DNA of 64,000 nucleotides from Synechococcus sp. ROS8604 (lineage in GTDB: Bacteria; Cyanobacteriota; Cyanobacteriia; PCC-6307; Cyanobiaceae). Positions 1 to 10,319 of this stretch are shown in pieces; position 1 is the stretch's first letter; each line of letters begins with the position of its first letter. The notes below the pieces were generated by a model, which worked only from the letters and a program-made list of their open reading frames with translations, made no database searches and was not told where the DNA came from. The stretch is taken from positions 682,001 through 746,000 of the forward strand of contig NZ_CP047946.1 in the NCBI RefSeq assembly GCF_014279655.1, in the 5' to 3' direction. The position numbers and the translations under genes were made by a program.

Positions 1-402
1 CAAAATCACCGTGACCGGTAGGCCGAGATCGCAAATTTTCGCAAGCTCTTCCGCATAGGCCTCCGCCCGCCCCGCTGTGATGGCAGCGAGGTTTGGCACC
101 ACATCAAGGGCATCCGCTCCCCTGGCTGCGGCCCATTCCGCCTGCGCCCGTTTGAGCTCCGCTGGAATCGTTCCGAAGGGGAAGTCCACAACAGCAAACA
201 GGCGAAGACGACCGCTTGGTCCAAGGCGATTTCGGACCGCTTCCAGGTGGCAGAGGCTGGTGCAGAGCCCCCCGAAGCCGAGCAACCTCCCCGCATCGCA
301 AAGGTTGTGCAGGGCCTCCTCTTCCAAGAGTGGATCTAAAACGGCTTGATGGATCAAGGGCGGCAGCTCAGGAAGCTCCCGCTGACGCGGCGACGCGGTC
401 AT
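1..402 (-). CDS. deoC: deoxyribose-phosphate aldolase (3' end cut off by the window)
   Basis: The reverse strand is open from an ATG at 402 to the window edge, giving the first 134 residues. DeoC is a class I (Schiff base) aldolase that splits 2-deoxyribose 5-phosphate into glyceraldehyde 3-phosphate and acetaldehyde in nucleoside salvage. Family features seen are the N-terminal helix around IHQAVLDP, the strand LCTSLCHL, VVDFPFGT and the segment GADALDVVPN, which corresponds to the conserved GAxEID-type region. The Schiff-base lysine lies beyond the edge. It sits 22 bases downstream of the ribosome hibernation factor gene on the same strand and is probably co-transcribed with it, a pairing I recall from other marine picocyanobacteria. 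Confidence 0.85.
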   Translation of the reverse strand, partial: MTASPRQRELPELPPLIHQAVLDPLLEEEALHNLCDAGRLLGFGGLCTSLCHLEAVRNRLGPSGRLRLFAVVDFPFGTIPAELKRAQAEWAAARGADALDVVPNLAAITAGRAEAYAEELAKICDLGLPVTVIL

Positions 403-424
403 CGTTGTGGGGCAAGCACTGGCT

Positions 425-1000
425 TTAATTCCGCGCTTGGATCACGCCAAAACCACCGTGATTGCGGTGATAAATCACCTGGAGCTCACCACTTTCTTTG
501 TCTCGGAAGAGGTAAAAGTCGTGGTCGATCATCTCGAGTTGATGGCGTGCCTCTTCGAGACTCATCGCTGGCATCGCGAAATATTTGCGCCGAACACCTG
601 GGCTTGGGAGCTGCGCTTCTTTCCCTTCGAGCAGGGAGTCTTCCGTGGGACGTTCCGTGAGCAGGACGTCATTCGCCGCCGTAGGGGTGGTCCGATGGCC
701 ATGGTCGCTGTGGCGTTCCTTAAACCGTCGCAGCTGGCGCGCCAGCTTGCTCGCGACCAGATCGATGCTGGCGTAAAGGTTTTCGCTTCTCTCCTGGGCG
801 CGGATCACCGTGCCGTTGGCAAACACGGTGACTTCAGCGGTTTGTTGCGGCACCCGGGGGTTTCTGGCGACGGATAGGTGCACATCTGCTTCCTTGACGA
901 GGTCGTCGAAGTGATGGATGGCCCGTTCCAGTTTTGTTTCGGTGTATTCCCGCAATGCGGGCGTCACATCCAAATTGCGACCATGGATCAGAAGCTTCAT
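425..1000 (-). CDS. hpf: long-form ribosome hibernation promoting factor (LrtA)
   Basis: 191 residues, the usual length of long HPF. The N-terminal domain (about 1-95) starts [14 protein letters not shown] and has the conserved run [14 protein letters not shown] variable linker follows (about 100-135). The C-terminal dimerisation domain (about 136-191) contains [15 protein letters not shown] and [12 protein letters not shown]. The protein binds the 30S decoding region and pairs 70S ribosomes into 100S dimers in slow growth. The cyanobacterial orthologue, LrtA, was named for a transcript that is repressed by light. ATG start at 1000; the gene points away from lipB, so its promoter must lie in or near the start of lipB. 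Confidence 0.93.
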   Translation of the reverse strand: MKLLIHGRNLDVTPALREYTETKLERAIHHFDDLVKEADVHLSVARNPRVPQQTAEVTVFANGTVIRAQERSENLYASIDLVASKLARQLRRFKERHSDHGHRTTPTAANDVLLTERPTEDSLLEGKEAQLPSPGVRRKYFAMPAMSLEEARHQLEMIDHDFYLFRDKESGELQVIYHRNHGGFGVIQARN

Positions 1001-1011
1001 GGCGGTCCCCT

Positions 1012-1734
1012 TTGCCTGGTTCTACCGGCAACCTACTAACTGCCCTAGACGCAGGAAAGCGGTCTGCGGCATTTCTTTTTGAGCCTGTTGCGCCCGTGCC
1101 GTTCCTCCAGGCCTGGGAGTGGCAACGTCTCTGGCAGCAGCGATTGTTTGCTGCGGAAGGCTCAGACAGGGAAGCGGTGTGGATTCTTCAACATCCGTCT
1201 TGCTTCACCCTTGGTCGGGGAGCGACGGAGGATCATTTGCGCTTTGAGCCAGACCATCCGCCAGCTCCCCTGCATCGCATCGATCGTGGCGGGGAGGTCA
1301 CCCATCACGCTCCAGGGCAGCTGGTGGTCTATCCGGTGTTGGACCTGCGCCGGCGTGAACCCGATCTGCATTGGTACATGCATCAGCTCGAACAGGTGGT
1401 GATCGATGTGTTGGCGGCATTGGGCTTGACGGGGCACCGCATCTCAGGCCTCACGGGGGTTTGGCTTGAGGGGCGAAAGGTGGCGGCCATCGGGGTGGGA
1501 TGTCGTCGCTGGATCACGCAGCACGGCCTTGCTCTCAACGTGTCGTGTGCCATGGAAGGGTTTGCGCAGGTTGTGCCCTGTGGCATTTCCGATCGTCCGG
1601 TGGATCGTTTGCAGCGTTGGATTCCTGGCATCACCCCTGCGGTCGTGCAGCCACTGCTGCGGGATGCACTGGCCCAGCGTCTGTCCCTCATCTGGTGCGA
1701 CCTTGCTGGTCTTGATTCTGGGTGGTACTCCTAG
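1012..1734 (+). CDS. lipB: lipoyl(octanoyl) transferase
   Basis: LipB moves the octanoyl group from acyl carrier protein to lipoyl domains such as that of the E2 encoded at 4274. The LipB signature [20 protein letters not shown] is present (about residues 90-110), as are [18 protein letters not shown] with the catalytic-region lysine, HGLALNV, and the late PCGI motif. The frame is open further upstream, into the antisense of hpf, but no ATG stands at a sensible place. TTG at 1012 is the only usual start codon between the hpf start and the first conserved residues (FLFEPVAPV), so the start is tentative. A purine stretch at 1051-1059 hints that an unusual later start could also be used. Confidence 0.88.
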   Translation: MPGSTGNLLTALDAGKRSAAFLFEPVAPVPFLQAWEWQRLWQQRLFAAEGSDREAVWILQHPSCFTLGRGATEDHLRFEPDHPPAPLHRIDRGGEVTHHAPGQLVVYPVLDLRRREPDLHWYMHQLEQVVIDVLAALGLTGHRISGLTGVWLEGRKVAAIGVGCRRWITQHGLALNVSCAMEGFAQVVPCGISDRPVDRLQRWIPGITPAVVQPLLRDALAQRLSLIWCDLAGLDSGWYS

Positions 1735-1755
1735 GCGCAAGCTGAAAACAACGTT

Positions 1756-3702
1756 GTGGGTTCGTTTGCACAGGCCAGCTGGCGACCAACGCCTTGGGAG
1801 TTGAAATCACTCGCCCGGCAGCAGCATGTGCAAGGCCTGGGGCGCGTGGATCAACTTTGGCCCAGGCTTGAGCAACGCCATGGAGCGTTGTTGGCTGTGG
1901 ATGCTCCCCATGCTGTCCATCCGGAGCATTTCACCTATGCGGAGTTGTCGCAACGGATTGCAACGGCGGCGGCAGGGTTTCGTTCCTTGGGGATTCGTGA
2001 GGGAGATGTGGTGGGACTGTTTGCCGAAAACAGTCCTCGCTGGCTGATGGCTGATCAGGGTTTGATGCGCGCTGGTGCGGCCGATGCGGTGCGTGGCGCC
2101 TCGGCTCCTGTCGAGGAGCTGCGCTACATCCTCGAAGACGCCAAGGCCGTGGCTCTGGTGGTTCAAAACGCGGACCTGTGGCAACGGCTGCAATGGCCTG
2201 ATCAGCTGCGCAGCCAGCTGCGCTTTGTGCTGCAGCTCGAGGGCGATGCTGTGGATCAAGACGTGATCACTTGGGCTGATCTTTTGGCGGCTGGTGCCGG
2301 GCAACAGGCACCGGATCCAGACGCTGGCCGAGATGCCGCCAGCGCTGCCAGCACGACAGCCACCATCCTCTACACCTCTGGAACCACCGGTCAGCCCAAG
2401 GGCGTTCCGCTCACTCACGCCAACCTGCTGCATCAGATGCGCAGCTTGAGTTGCGTCGCTCGGCCAGATCCCGGCGCTCCCGTTCTCAGCGTGTTGCCGA
2501 TCTGGCATGCCTATGAACGCAGTGCGGAGTATTACTTCTTTTCCTGCGCCTGTTCGCAGAGCTACACCACGATCAAACAGCTCAAACGTGATCTCCCCAG
2601 GGTGAAGCCTGTGGTGATGGTCACGGTGCCGCGTCTGTGGGAGGCGGTGCAAGCCGGGTTTGAGGATGTCCTCAAAACATTTCCTGCCTCCAGGCAGCGC
2701 CTTTTGCGCGCGGCGCTCGCCAACAGCAGTGCCTATTGCTTGGCCCGGCGTCAGCGTCGCAACCTGATGCTGATCCCCCTGGGTCGCCGTCAGCGCTTGA
2801 TGGCGCGCTTGAAATCTGCCGGACGCTGGCCCGCTCATGCCCTGGCAGCCAAGCTGATTTGGCCAAAGCTGAGGTTGCAGCTCAGTGGTGGTCAGCTGCG
2901 CTTCCCTATCAATGGAGGAGGAGCGATCGCTCCTCACGTGGATTCCTTTTTTGAAGCGGTGGGGATTGAGTTGTTGGTGGGCTATGGCCTCACTGAAACC
3001 AGCCCGGTCGTGAGTTGCCGGCGTCCGTGGCGCAACATTCGCGGAAGTTCAGGCCAGCCCTTGCCGGATACGGAGTTCCGGATCGTGGATGCTGAGACGC
3101 GTCAGCCGCTCGGCTTTCGTGAATGTGGTGTTGTTTTGGTGCGCGGTCCCCAGGTGATGGCTGGCTATTTGCGTCGGCCAGAGGCCACAGCAAAAGTGCT
3201 CGATGCCGATGGCTGGTTTGATACCGGTGATCTGGGCATGCTCTTGCCCGACGGGTCGGTGGTCCTGACGGGGCGTGCCAAGGACACGATCGTGCTCAGC
3301 AGCGGTGAAAATATTGAGCCGGCACCTTTGGAGGAGGAGCTGGTTTCAAGCCCCTTGATTGAACAGGTGATGCTTGTTGGTCAAGATCAACGCCAGCTGG
3401 CGGCCTTGGTTGTGCCGCGCCTCGAGGCGATGTTGGCCTGGGGGGCAGAGCAGGGTCTCCGTTTGCAGGCTGATCTCGGGGGGACTCCAGGCGATCAAGA
3501 CTTGCGACGTCTGCTGCGTGGGGAACTGAATCGTCTGCTGAGTTTGCGGGTTGGAGCCCGCTCGGATGAACGGGTGATGGGTGTGGTGTTGGTGGCGCCG
3601 TTCACGATCGAAAACGGCTTGCTCACGCAGACCTTGAAGCAGCGTCGCGATCGGATCAGCGGGCGTGACCGGGAGTCGATTAACGCTCTTTACGGAAGCT
3701 GA
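1756..3702 (+). CDS. aas: acyl-ACP synthetase / long-chain-fatty-acid ligase (AMP-forming)
   Basis: 648-residue ANL-superfamily adenylate-forming enzyme. The phosphate loop YTSGTTGQPKG is at about 206-216, the A5 motif GYGLTETSP at about 409-417 and the A7 motif GWFDTGDLG at about 485. In cyanobacteria the main member of this family (slr1609 type) loads recycled free fatty acids onto acyl carrier protein rather than CoA, so the acyl-ACP reading is preferred by lineage. The start is a GTG; there is no ATG nearby. It follows lipB on the same strand after 21 bases, suggesting a shared transcript with two acyl-handling enzymes. It could equally be annotated as FadD. Confidence 0.88.
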   Translation: MGSFAQASWRPTPWELKSLARQQHVQGLGRVDQLWPRLEQRHGALLAVDAPHAVHPEHFTYAELSQRIATAAAGFRSLGIREGDVVGLFAENSPRWLMADQGLMRAGAADAVRGASAPVEELRYILEDAKAVALVVQNADLWQRLQWPDQLRSQLRFVLQLEGDAVDQDVITWADLLAAGAGQQAPDPDAGRDAASAASTTATILYTSGTTGQPKGVPLTHANLLHQMRSLSCVARPDPGAPVLSVLPIWHAYERSAEYYFFSCACSQSYTTIKQLKRDLPRVKPVVMVTVPRLWEAVQAGFEDVLKTFPASRQRLLRAALANSSAYCLARRQRRNLMLIPLGRRQRLMARLKSAGRWPAHALAAKLIWPKLRLQLSGGQLRFPINGGGAIAPHVDSFFEAVGIELLVGYGLTETSPVVSCRRPWRNIRGSSGQPLPDTEFRIVDAETRQPLGFRECGVVLVRGPQVMAGYLRRPEATAKVLDADGWFDTGDLGMLLPDGSVVLTGRAKDTIVLSSGENIEPAPLEEELVSSPLIEQVMLVGQDQRQLAALVVPRLEAMLAWGAEQGLRLQADLGGTPGDQDLRRLLRGELNRLLSLRVGARSDERVMGVVLVAPFTIENGLLTQTLKQRRDRISGRDRESINALYGS

Positions 3703-3785
3703 ATAGATGCTGATACCTGCATCCCCTGATTTGGGTTGACCTGCAGCCAGTGGACTGGGACCCTTGGCACCACGTCATTAATTTC

Positions 3786-4229
3786 ATGTCGGACGGCAAC
3801 ACCCTCACGATTAAGCGCTCGATCACCATTCGTGCGGTGGTGACTCCCTCATGGAAGGAGGAGGCTGAGCGCGAGTTGAGCAATGGCATCGCCACCACGG
3901 ATCAGCAGCTTGCCCAGCTGGAGCAAGAGGGACAGCAAGTGGTGGACGAAGTGCGTCGTCAAAGTGCGAATCCGCTCGACCCCCGTGTGCAGGATCAGGT
4001 GGCACAGGTGCAGCAACAGGTGGCGGCCAAACGCTCTGAGCTGGAGGAACAAAAGCGAAACCTGCTGCAACAACAGGCTCAAGTTCGTGAGCTAGAGATG
4101 GATCAGATCGTTGAACAGGGTCAACTCGATAGCTTTTGCGACGTCAAAGTTGGCGATAATTTGGTTAGCAAGATGCAGGTCTCTGTCGTTGTGCGCGATG
4201 GCGTGATCGAGTCGATCGATCAGGGCTGA
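3786..4229 (+). CDS. YlqD-like coiled-coil protein
   Basis: 147 residues from the ATG at 3786; an in-frame GTG at 3750 would add 12 residues. The N-terminal strand LTIKRSITIRAVVTPSWKEE and the C-terminal part DVKVGDNLVSKMQVSVVVRDG flank a long central coiled coil rich in Gln, Glu and Arg (about 25-105). This layout matches the YlqD family (PF11068), conserved in cyanobacteria and Firmicutes and without a firm function. No signal peptide or membrane segment is present, so it is probably cytosolic. It lies 44 bases upstream of pdhC on the same strand. Confidence 0.7.
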   Translation: MSDGNTLTIKRSITIRAVVTPSWKEEAERELSNGIATTDQQLAQLEQEGQQVVDEVRRQSANPLDPRVQDQVAQVQQQVAAKRSELEEQKRNLLQQQAQVRELEMDQIVEQGQLDSFCDVKVGDNLVSKMQVSVVVRDGVIESIDQG

Positions 4230-4273
4230 CCCGGGCCGTAAAATCTCTCTGATTAGCTCTTCTGGAGACGGTT

Positions 4274-5611
4274 TTGGCAACCCACGACATTTTTATGCCT
4301 GCCCTCAGCTCCACCATGACGGAGGGCAAAATCGTGGAGTGGCTCAAACAGCCCGGAGACAAGGTGGCGCGAGGCGAATCCGTTCTCGTTGTTGAGTCAG
4401 ACAAAGCCGATATGGATGTGGAGTCCTTTCAGGAGGGCTACCTGGCCGCCGTGTTGATGCCTGCGGGAAGCACGGCCCCGGTGGGTGAAACCATCGGCTT
4501 GATCGTTGAGACGGAATCCGAGATTGCGGACGCCAAGGCCAAAGCCCCCACCGCAGCCCCTTCAGCAGCCCCAGCGGCTGCGCCAACCGCCCCAGCCGCT
4601 GCGGTACCTCCTGCTGCGGCACCTACCGCGGCGCCCGTTGCCCCAGCGCCCGTGGCGGCTCCCGCTCCCGTCTCAGCTCCCGTGGCCGCACCCGCGAGCA
4701 ATGGACGTTTGATCGTGAGCCCCCGCGCCCGCAAGCTGGCCTCCCAAATGGGCGTAGACCTTGCCGGTCTGCGCGGCACTGGCCCCAATGGCCGGATCCA
4801 GGCAGAAGACGTTGAAAAGGCGGCCGGACGTCCGGTGACCCCCCCAAGAGTGGGAGAGGGCACGTCCGCCGCTGTTGTGACTGGTGGCACGGTTGCGGCT
4901 TCGCCGTCGGCTCCTGCAGGCAACAGTTTTGGGGCTCCGGGCGACACCGTGGCCTTTAACACCCTTCAGGCGGCCGTGAACCGCAATATGGAGGCCAGCC
5001 TGGCGGTGCCCTGTTTCCGCGTTGGATACACGATCACCACCGACAAACTGGATGCGTTTTACAAGCAGGTGAAGCCCAAAGGCGTCACGATGACGGCGCT
5101 CCTGGCCAAAGCCGTGGCCGTGACCTTGGCACGCCATTCGCAGGTGAATGCCGCCACCACGGCCTCTGGCATGAGCTACCCCGCTGAGGTGAATGTGGCT
5201 GTTGCTGTGGCGATGGAAGACGGCGGATTGATTACGCCTGTGTTGCGCAATGCCGATCGCACCGATCTGTATGAGTTGTCGCGTCAGTGGGGGGATCTTG
5301 TGAAGCGTTCCCGCAGCAAGCAGCTGAAGCCGGAGGAATACAGCACCGGCACCTTCACCCTCTCCAACTTGGGAATGTTTGGAGTGGATCGCTTTGACGC
5401 CATCCTGCCCCCTGGCACCGGCGCGATCCTGGCGGTTGCGGCATCTCGCCCCACCGTGGTGGCAGGCAAAGACGGCTCCATCGCTGTGAGGCGTCAGATG
5501 CAGGTGAACCTCACCGCTGATCATCGGGTGATTTATGGCGCCGACGGTGCTGCCTTCCTCAAGGATCTGGCGGAGCTCATCGATACGCGTCCGGAGAGTT
5601 TGGCTCTGTAA
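4274..5611 (+). CDS. pdhC: pyruvate dehydrogenase E2, dihydrolipoamide acetyltransferase
   Basis: 445 residues with the full E2 layout: one lipoyl domain (about 1-80, lipoyl lysine K44 in ESDKADM), a long Ala/Pro linker (about 90-145), a peripheral-subunit-binding domain (about 147-183) and a catalytic domain. The active-site region near 416 reads DHRVIYGADG, so the usual HxxxDG aspartate is Tyr. Plastid E2 (LTA2) carries the same change, so this marks the cyanobacterial/plastid lineage rather than loss of function. The enzyme makes acetyl-CoA. TTG start at 4274, chosen because the lipoyl domain begins at once (ATHDIFMPALSS). LipB in this window probably supplies its lipoyl group. Confidence 0.92.
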   Translation: MATHDIFMPALSSTMTEGKIVEWLKQPGDKVARGESVLVVESDKADMDVESFQEGYLAAVLMPAGSTAPVGETIGLIVETESEIADAKAKAPTAAPSAAPAAAPTAPAAAVPPAAAPTAAPVAPAPVAAPAPVSAPVAAPASNGRLIVSPRARKLASQMGVDLAGLRGTGPNGRIQAEDVEKAAGRPVTPPRVGEGTSAAVVTGGTVAASPSAPAGNSFGAPGDTVAFNTLQAAVNRNMEASLAVPCFRVGYTITTDKLDAFYKQVKPKGVTMTALLAKAVAVTLARHSQVNAATTASGMSYPAEVNVAVAVAMEDGGLITPVLRNADRTDLYELSRQWGDLVKRSRSKQLKPEEYSTGTFTLSNLGMFGVDRFDAILPPGTGAILAVAASRPTVVAGKDGSIAVRRQMQVNLTADHRVIYGADGAAFLKDLAELIDTRPESLAL

Positions 5612-5620
5612 GCCTCAGCT

Positions 5621-7540
5621 GTGTTGGCTGCTTCGTTGCTGTCACGCCTGATTGGCCGAGCCTTGCCTCGGGCTCAAGTCGCCCATGAGCGACTGCCCAA
5701 CCTGCAGGCTTTGCCGATTCTCTCGTCGGATGCTCTCTCCTCTGTGGCTTACGCCACAGAGGCTTCGCTTGGTGTGCTCGTCTTAGCGGGGAGTTCGGCC
5801 CTCAAGCTGTCGCTCCCCATCACCCTGGCGATCATCGCTTTGATCGTGATTGTGGTGCTGTCCTATCGGCAGGCGATCTCCGCCTATCCCAATGGTGGAG
5901 GGTCTTACGTGGTGGCTCGTGAAAACCTTGGACGCAACGTCAGCCTCGTGGCCGCGGCAGCCCTTCTCATCGACTACGCGCTCACAGCCGCCGTGAGCTT
6001 GATGGCTGGAACCCAGGCCCTGTCGTCTTTGCTGCCCTCGTTGCTGCCCCATGAGTTGGCGTTGTCCATGCTGTTGCTGGCCCTGGTGGGTTGGGCCAAT
6101 TTGCGTGGCCTTCGTGAGGCGGGCAGAGTTTTTGCGATTCCCACCTACGTCTTCGTGGTGATGATCCTGTTGCTCACCCTTGTAGGGGTGAGCAACCTCA
6201 GCTTGCACCATGGCTGGACGCCGGAGCCGCCGCCTTTGGAGGCCGCTCTGCAGCCCTTAGGGCTGTTTTTGATCTTGCGCGCATTCAGCTCTGGCTGTTC
6301 GGCGATGACCGGGATTGAGGCCATCTCCACCGGCGTGCAGGTGTTTCGTGAACCCGCAGCACGCAATGCCCGCGTGACGCTGCTTGTGATGGGTGGATTG
6401 CTTGCATCGATGCTTTTGGCGGTGACGGGCCTGGGCTTCATGTATGGCGTTGCCCCAGATCCTCAAGTCACCGTTTTGGCTCAGATCGGTGTTCGTGTGT
6501 TTGGCAGCGGCAGCCTCTTGTTTTGGTTGCTGCAACTCTCCACCCTGCTGATTCTGGTCTTGGCCGCCAATACGGCCTTCGCTGGGTTTCCTCTGTTGGC
6601 GGCGATGCTTGCGGAAGACCGTTGCCTGCCGCCGCAGATGCGCTGGTTGGGAGACCGTTTGGTGTATCAGAACGGCATTGGCGTTCTGTTGGCGGTGTCG
6701 GCGTTGATCATTTGGATCTGCCATGGAGACACCACCGTGGCGGTCAATTTGTATGCCCTTGGCGTGTTTACGGCGTTCACGCTGTCGCAGCTGGGACTGG
6801 TGCTGCATTGGTGGCGCTTGCGTGAACCGGGTTGGCAGGGGCGGATGGCGCTCAATGCCTTGGGTGCCTTCTCCACGTTCGTGGTGTTGTTGGTGATCAT
6901 CGTGAGCAAGTTCAGCGAAGGCGCCTGGACGGTGGTGATCGCTCTGCCCCTGGTGGTGTGGGGGCTCGCTGTGATTCGCAAGCGCTCTCGAGAGGTTCAG
7001 GCTTTATTGGCGCCTGATCCGGGCATGGAGCCTCTTTACCTAGAACCGAATGCGTCGCCACGCCATCAGGCCATCGTTTGGCTTGGTGGTCTCAACCAGC
7101 CCTCCTTTGAAGCCGTCCGTTATGCCTGTTCCATTGCCGATCAGGTCACGGCTGTGATGGTGGTGGTTGATCAGGATGAAGCGGGTCAACTCAGCCAGGA
7201 ATGGGATCGTCTAGCGGGATCTCAGACAGGCGCCTTGGAGCTCAAATTGCTTGAGAGTCCATTCAGCTCACTCCTGAAGCCCTTTTGTGATTTTGTTGTT
7301 GATCAGGAGCAGCTTCATCCTGAGCAGTGCACAACGGTTGTGATGCCATTTGTCATTCCGAGGGATCACCTGGATCAAACCCTTCTGAACCAGAGGGCTT
7401 TCAACCTGTTTCGTGCTCTTTCCGATGGCAAAAGTCGCGTGTTTTCGATGGTGAGGTACTACATCCCGACCGCTGGGACTCCAGGTGACTGCGTGCGGGC
7501 AGCATGGGCTGATGTTGTGGTGGAGCCAGATCATGCCTGA
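5621..7540 (+). CDS. APC-superfamily transporter of the KimA (YdaO) type
   Basis: 639 residues, with about twelve membrane segments in the first 470 followed by a soluble C-terminal domain of about 165. The start of the membrane domain, [17 protein letters not shown], and [12 protein letters not shown] closely match the KimA/YdaO potassium importers of Firmicutes rather than ordinary amino acid permeases; the soluble tail also fits KimA. The likely job is proton-coupled K+ uptake, although automatic annotation usually calls these amino acid permeases. In Firmicutes KimA answers to cyclic di-AMP; nothing here shows that directly. GTG start, 9 bases after pdhC. Its 3' end overlaps queA by 8 bases. 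Confidence 0.78.
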   Translation: MLAASLLSRLIGRALPRAQVAHERLPNLQALPILSSDALSSVAYATEASLGVLVLAGSSALKLSLPITLAIIALIVIVVLSYRQAISAYPNGGGSYVVARENLGRNVSLVAAAALLIDYALTAAVSLMAGTQALSSLLPSLLPHELALSMLLLALVGWANLRGLREAGRVFAIPTYVFVVMILLLTLVGVSNLSLHHGWTPEPPPLEAALQPLGLFLILRAFSSGCSAMTGIEAISTGVQVFREPAARNARVTLLVMGGLLASMLLAVTGLGFMYGVAPDPQVTVLAQIGVRVFGSGSLLFWLLQLSTLLILVLAANTAFAGFPLLAAMLAEDRCLPPQMRWLGDRLVYQNGIGVLLAVSALIIWICHGDTTVAVNLYALGVFTAFTLSQLGLVLHWWRLREPGWQGRMALNALGAFSTFVVLLVIIVSKFSEGAWTVVIALPLVVWGLAVIRKRSREVQALLAPDPGMEPLYLEPNASPRHQAIVWLGGLNQPSFEAVRYACSIADQVTAVMVVVDQDEAGQLSQEWDRLAGSQTGALELKLLESPFSSLLKPFCDFVVDQEQLHPEQCTTVVMPFVIPRDHLDQTLLNQRAFNLFRALSDGKSRVFSMVRYYIPTAGTPGDCVRAAWADVVVEPDHA

Positions 7541-8678
7541 CTCACGCGATCTCCAGCTCAGCGCGTATGACTACGTGCTGCCGGAAGAAAGGATTGCGCA
7601 GGCGCCGGTGGAGCCGCGGCACGATGCGCGTCTGTTGGTGGTGCCCCCTGTAGGGAGTTCCCTGTCCGAGCTGAGGCACAAGCGCGTTTGGGATTGGCAG
7701 CAGGAGTTGCAGTCCGGCGACCTTTTGGTGGTCAATGACACCCGCGTGCTGAAGGCCCGTCTTCGCGTTCGGCGCAGCGGTGGTGGCTTGGGTGAATTGC
7801 TTGTGTTGGAGCCTCGTGGTGATGGGCGCTGGTTGTGTCTGGCAAGGCCTGCCAAACGCATGCGGCCTGGAGATCAGCTCTGGCTTGAAGCCTTGGAGCA
7901 GGATTCGCTTCCCCTTAACGTCTTGGCCAGCGATGGTACGAGTGGAGGACGCATTGTGCAGTTTCCTCCGGATTGTTTCGATGCTCAAGCGTTGGAACAC
8001 TTACTGGATCGCTATGGAGAGGTGCCTCTTCCGCCTTACATCACCCGGCACGACATTTCAGATCAAGAGCGTTATCAAACCCGTTACGCCAAACGGCCTG
8101 GGGCAGTAGCAGCTCCAACTGCAGGACTTCATCTCAGTGATGCTCTTCTTGCATCGATTGCCGAGCGGGGAGTGGAGCTGGCGCATGTCACTTTGCATGT
8201 TGGTTTGGGCACCTTCAGGCCGGTAGAAATCGAAGACCTCACGGATCTGACCCTGCACAGCGAGTGGGTGGAGGTGCGCCCTGAGGTAGTGGAGGCCGTT
8301 TCAGCCTGTCGCGAACGGGGCGGCCGGGTGATTGCCGTGGGAACCACGAGCGTGCGAGCCTTGGAGGGGGCTTCTGTTGCGGGTGGAGGACGTCTACAAC
8401 CGTTGAAGGGGCCTGTGGATCTGGTGATTCAGCCTGGTTATCGCTTCCAGGTTGTGCAAGGTTTACTGACGAATTTTCACCTTCCCAAAAGTTCACTTTT
8501 ATTGCTTGTGAGTGCGCTGATTGGCAGGCAACGTTTGCTTGATCTGTATGAAGAAGCCGTCAAAAATGAATACCGATTTTATTCATATGGAGATGCGATG
8601 TGGATTGGACCTGATGCAGTTCTTTCCACTGTAAAACCTGATTTAACGCTAAAAACTAAAGGGATTGTCGTAGCATAG
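7533..8678 (+). CDS. queA: S-adenosylmethionine:tRNA ribosyltransferase-isomerase
   Basis: 381 residues. QueA transfers and rearranges the ribosyl part of SAM onto preQ1 at tRNA position 34, giving epoxyqueuosine. Family motifs seen are [15 protein letters not shown] at the N-terminus, [40 protein letters not shown] and the late [21 protein letters not shown]. The ATG at 7533 was chosen because the conserved N-terminus starts there; it overlaps the end of the transporter gene by 8 bases. Codon use turns AT-rich over the last 60 codons, at the boundary with the accessory island. Confidence 0.95.
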   Translation: MPDSRDLQLSAYDYVLPEERIAQAPVEPRHDARLLVVPPVGSSLSELRHKRVWDWQQELQSGDLLVVNDTRVLKARLRVRRSGGGLGELLVLEPRGDGRWLCLARPAKRMRPGDQLWLEALEQDSLPLNVLASDGTSGGRIVQFPPDCFDAQALEHLLDRYGEVPLPPYITRHDISDQERYQTRYAKRPGAVAAPTAGLHLSDALLASIAERGVELAHVTLHVGLGTFRPVEIEDLTDLTLHSEWVEVRPEVVEAVSACRERGGRVIAVGTTSVRALEGASVAGGGRLQPLKGPVDLVIQPGYRFQVVQGLLTNFHLPKSSLLLLVSALIGRQRLLDLYEEAVKNEYRFYSYGDAMWIGPDAVLSTVKPDLTLKTKGIVVA

Positions 8679-8979
8679 TGAATTTTAAATCCTGAAAGAC
8701 GGTATTAGTTGATCATTCGAAAAACAGAAAATAAGGCTATTTTGTTGATTAGTATATGATGTTTTAACGGATGATGTGGTCTTGGGGAAATTATTTTTGT
8801 TTGACAGTAATAGTTTAAATTAATAAAAAGTCAGTGTATTAGCAGCATGCAGGTTGAGAATGGCTTGTGCATCCAGAGTTTGGATTACAAGTTTTTTTAA
8901 AATATGATCTTGCCCTCATCCTCAACTTTCTTATATCGGTCGATGGAAATGATTTGAACAGTTGTTGCTAAATTGTTAT
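8679..8979. other. AT-rich gap at the left edge of the island
   Basis: About 300 bases with no convincing gene. Composition drops sharply compared with the queA side. I see no integrase, tRNA or clear terminator. It lies between the 3' ends of queA and the first minus-strand island gene, so it must hold the ends of both transcripts. Confidence 0.6.
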
Positions 8980-9747
8980 TTATTGCCCATAATAAAGTCC
9001 CGATTTATCAGAAAAGGAGTTCTGGAACATTTCGTCTTGAAAGTCTTGGTTGATCAAAACCAGAGAATCGACTTTTTCCTGATGATTAACCGTAAAATTA
9101 TTTTTTGTATGGTTGACTAATCCAGTCAGTGAGGCATTGCCTTCTATTTTAGACTCACCTTGTAAAGAAACTCCCCTGCTTTCAGAGATCTCAAGTTGGC
9201 GCAAATTAAGTTGATCATCGCTATTCTCTTTCAGTAGGTTTTCTTTGTCATTTATTGGTGCTATTAATCGAGATATAAATCCCTCTGAATAAATCTCATT
9301 ATTATCACTAGATAATGAAAATGAGACTGATTCCATATCAATTTTGCTTTGATTTGAGCTTCGTGCTTTTCTCTCGATTCTACGTTTTTCTTTACCACTA
9401 CGGTTCCGTTCCATGATTGCTGAGTTTTGACTCTTAAATACAGTTCCTTCTTCTTTGGAGTGACATGGGTGTTGAATAAGGCTGATAATCAATCCTATAA
9501 ATAGAATGCTAGCAATGTAAATTTTTTTTGTTACAATTAAATCTTTTCTTGGGATGTCAATGCCCAACTGAGGTGTGAAAAATTGTAGGCCGTGGAGCAT
9601 GAGCCAATCTGCTGCTACTTGACTAATGTAAGAAGCATCAATCAAACAAAAAGCACTTTTGCTGGTCATGCGCCAAATCCCCAAGGCTCCTTTGCTGCTT
9701 GCCTTTTTTGTCTTTGCCGTTTTTGATTTCTTCCTTGCGGCGTACAT
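8980..9747 (-). CDS. hypothetical protein with internal membrane anchor, island paralogue set
   Basis: Not a recognised family. 255 residues if it starts at the ATG at 9747. The first 20 residues are very Lys/Ala-rich, and a hydrophobic stretch (about 74-90, IYIASILFIGLIISLI) is followed by a polar, Ser/Asn/Glu-rich region. The true product may begin just before the hydrophobic stretch, which would make it a signal peptide, but no ordinary start codon stands there. The C-terminus (DEMFQNSFSDKSGLYYGQ) resembles the ends of four other island proteins. Probably exported; function unknown. Confidence 0.5.
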   Translation of the reverse strand: MYAARKKSKTAKTKKASSKGALGIWRMTSKSAFCLIDASYISQVAADWLMLHGLQFFTPQLGIDIPRKDLIVTKKIYIASILFIGLIISLIQHPCHSKEEGTVFKSQNSAIMERNRSGKEKRRIERKARSSNQSKIDMESVSFSLSSDNNEIYSEGFISRLIAPINDKENLLKENSDDQLNLRQLEISESRGVSLQGESKIEGNASLTGLVNHTKNNFTVNHQEKVDSLVLINQDFQDEMFQNSFSDKSGLYYGQ

Positions 9748-10319
9748 GCATTAAGCTTTTAAAGTTGCTTGATTAAAGAATAAGCTGAATAGATTTATTT
9801 TTCGAGTTCTTTCGTGTTTACTGAAAGGAGGCCAGTGCTATCTTGAACAAAGCGCTAATCTAATGTGCAAATCTTTATACTTTAAATCTGTATTACCCGC
9901 GAAATTAAATTCTTGTTGCCCACTTTCAGTGGACTTATGATTGATGAATTGCGCTTAAGGGCAGAAGTCAAGCAATGAAAATCGGCCATTGAATTTGTTT
10001 TGAGCCACTCCGGAAATTTTATATATGGAAAAATTTGATAGTTGACAAGATCTGAGCGGTTTTCAATACCTCGAGGATGTGTTAATTGCTGACGCTCAGA
10101 ATTATGAAAACCAGAGTTGGGTTATATTCATGAAGCTTATTCTTTACGACAACTCTGGTCTATATTTATCAGAAAAGATGAATCAGTGTTCAGGTGTGGG
10201 TTGCTAAGATGCAAAAAATATCTTACTGATTCAGTGAATATGAATTCCAATGTGTTTGTCATGTGAAAAGCGGTCATCAACCCTACTTAATAAAACAAAT
10301 CACATCTATGTTAATCTAT
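9748..10319. other. long non-coding AT-rich gap inside the island
   Basis: Some 570 bases with no open frame worth calling on either strand. A Shine-Dalgarno-like AAGGAGG at about 9825-9831 has no good frame after it. The stretch presumably holds the promoter of the gene at 8980 and possibly decayed coding sequence; I see no recognisable relic. Confidence 0.5.

Noticed and set aside
1807-2937. Minus-strand open frame of 376 codons
   Set aside because: Shadow of the acyl-ACP synthetase gene, which has all the family motifs on the plus strand.
4673-5524. Minus-strand open frame of 283 codons
   Set aside because: Shadow of pdhC; its His/Gly-rich composition is typical of antisense reading.
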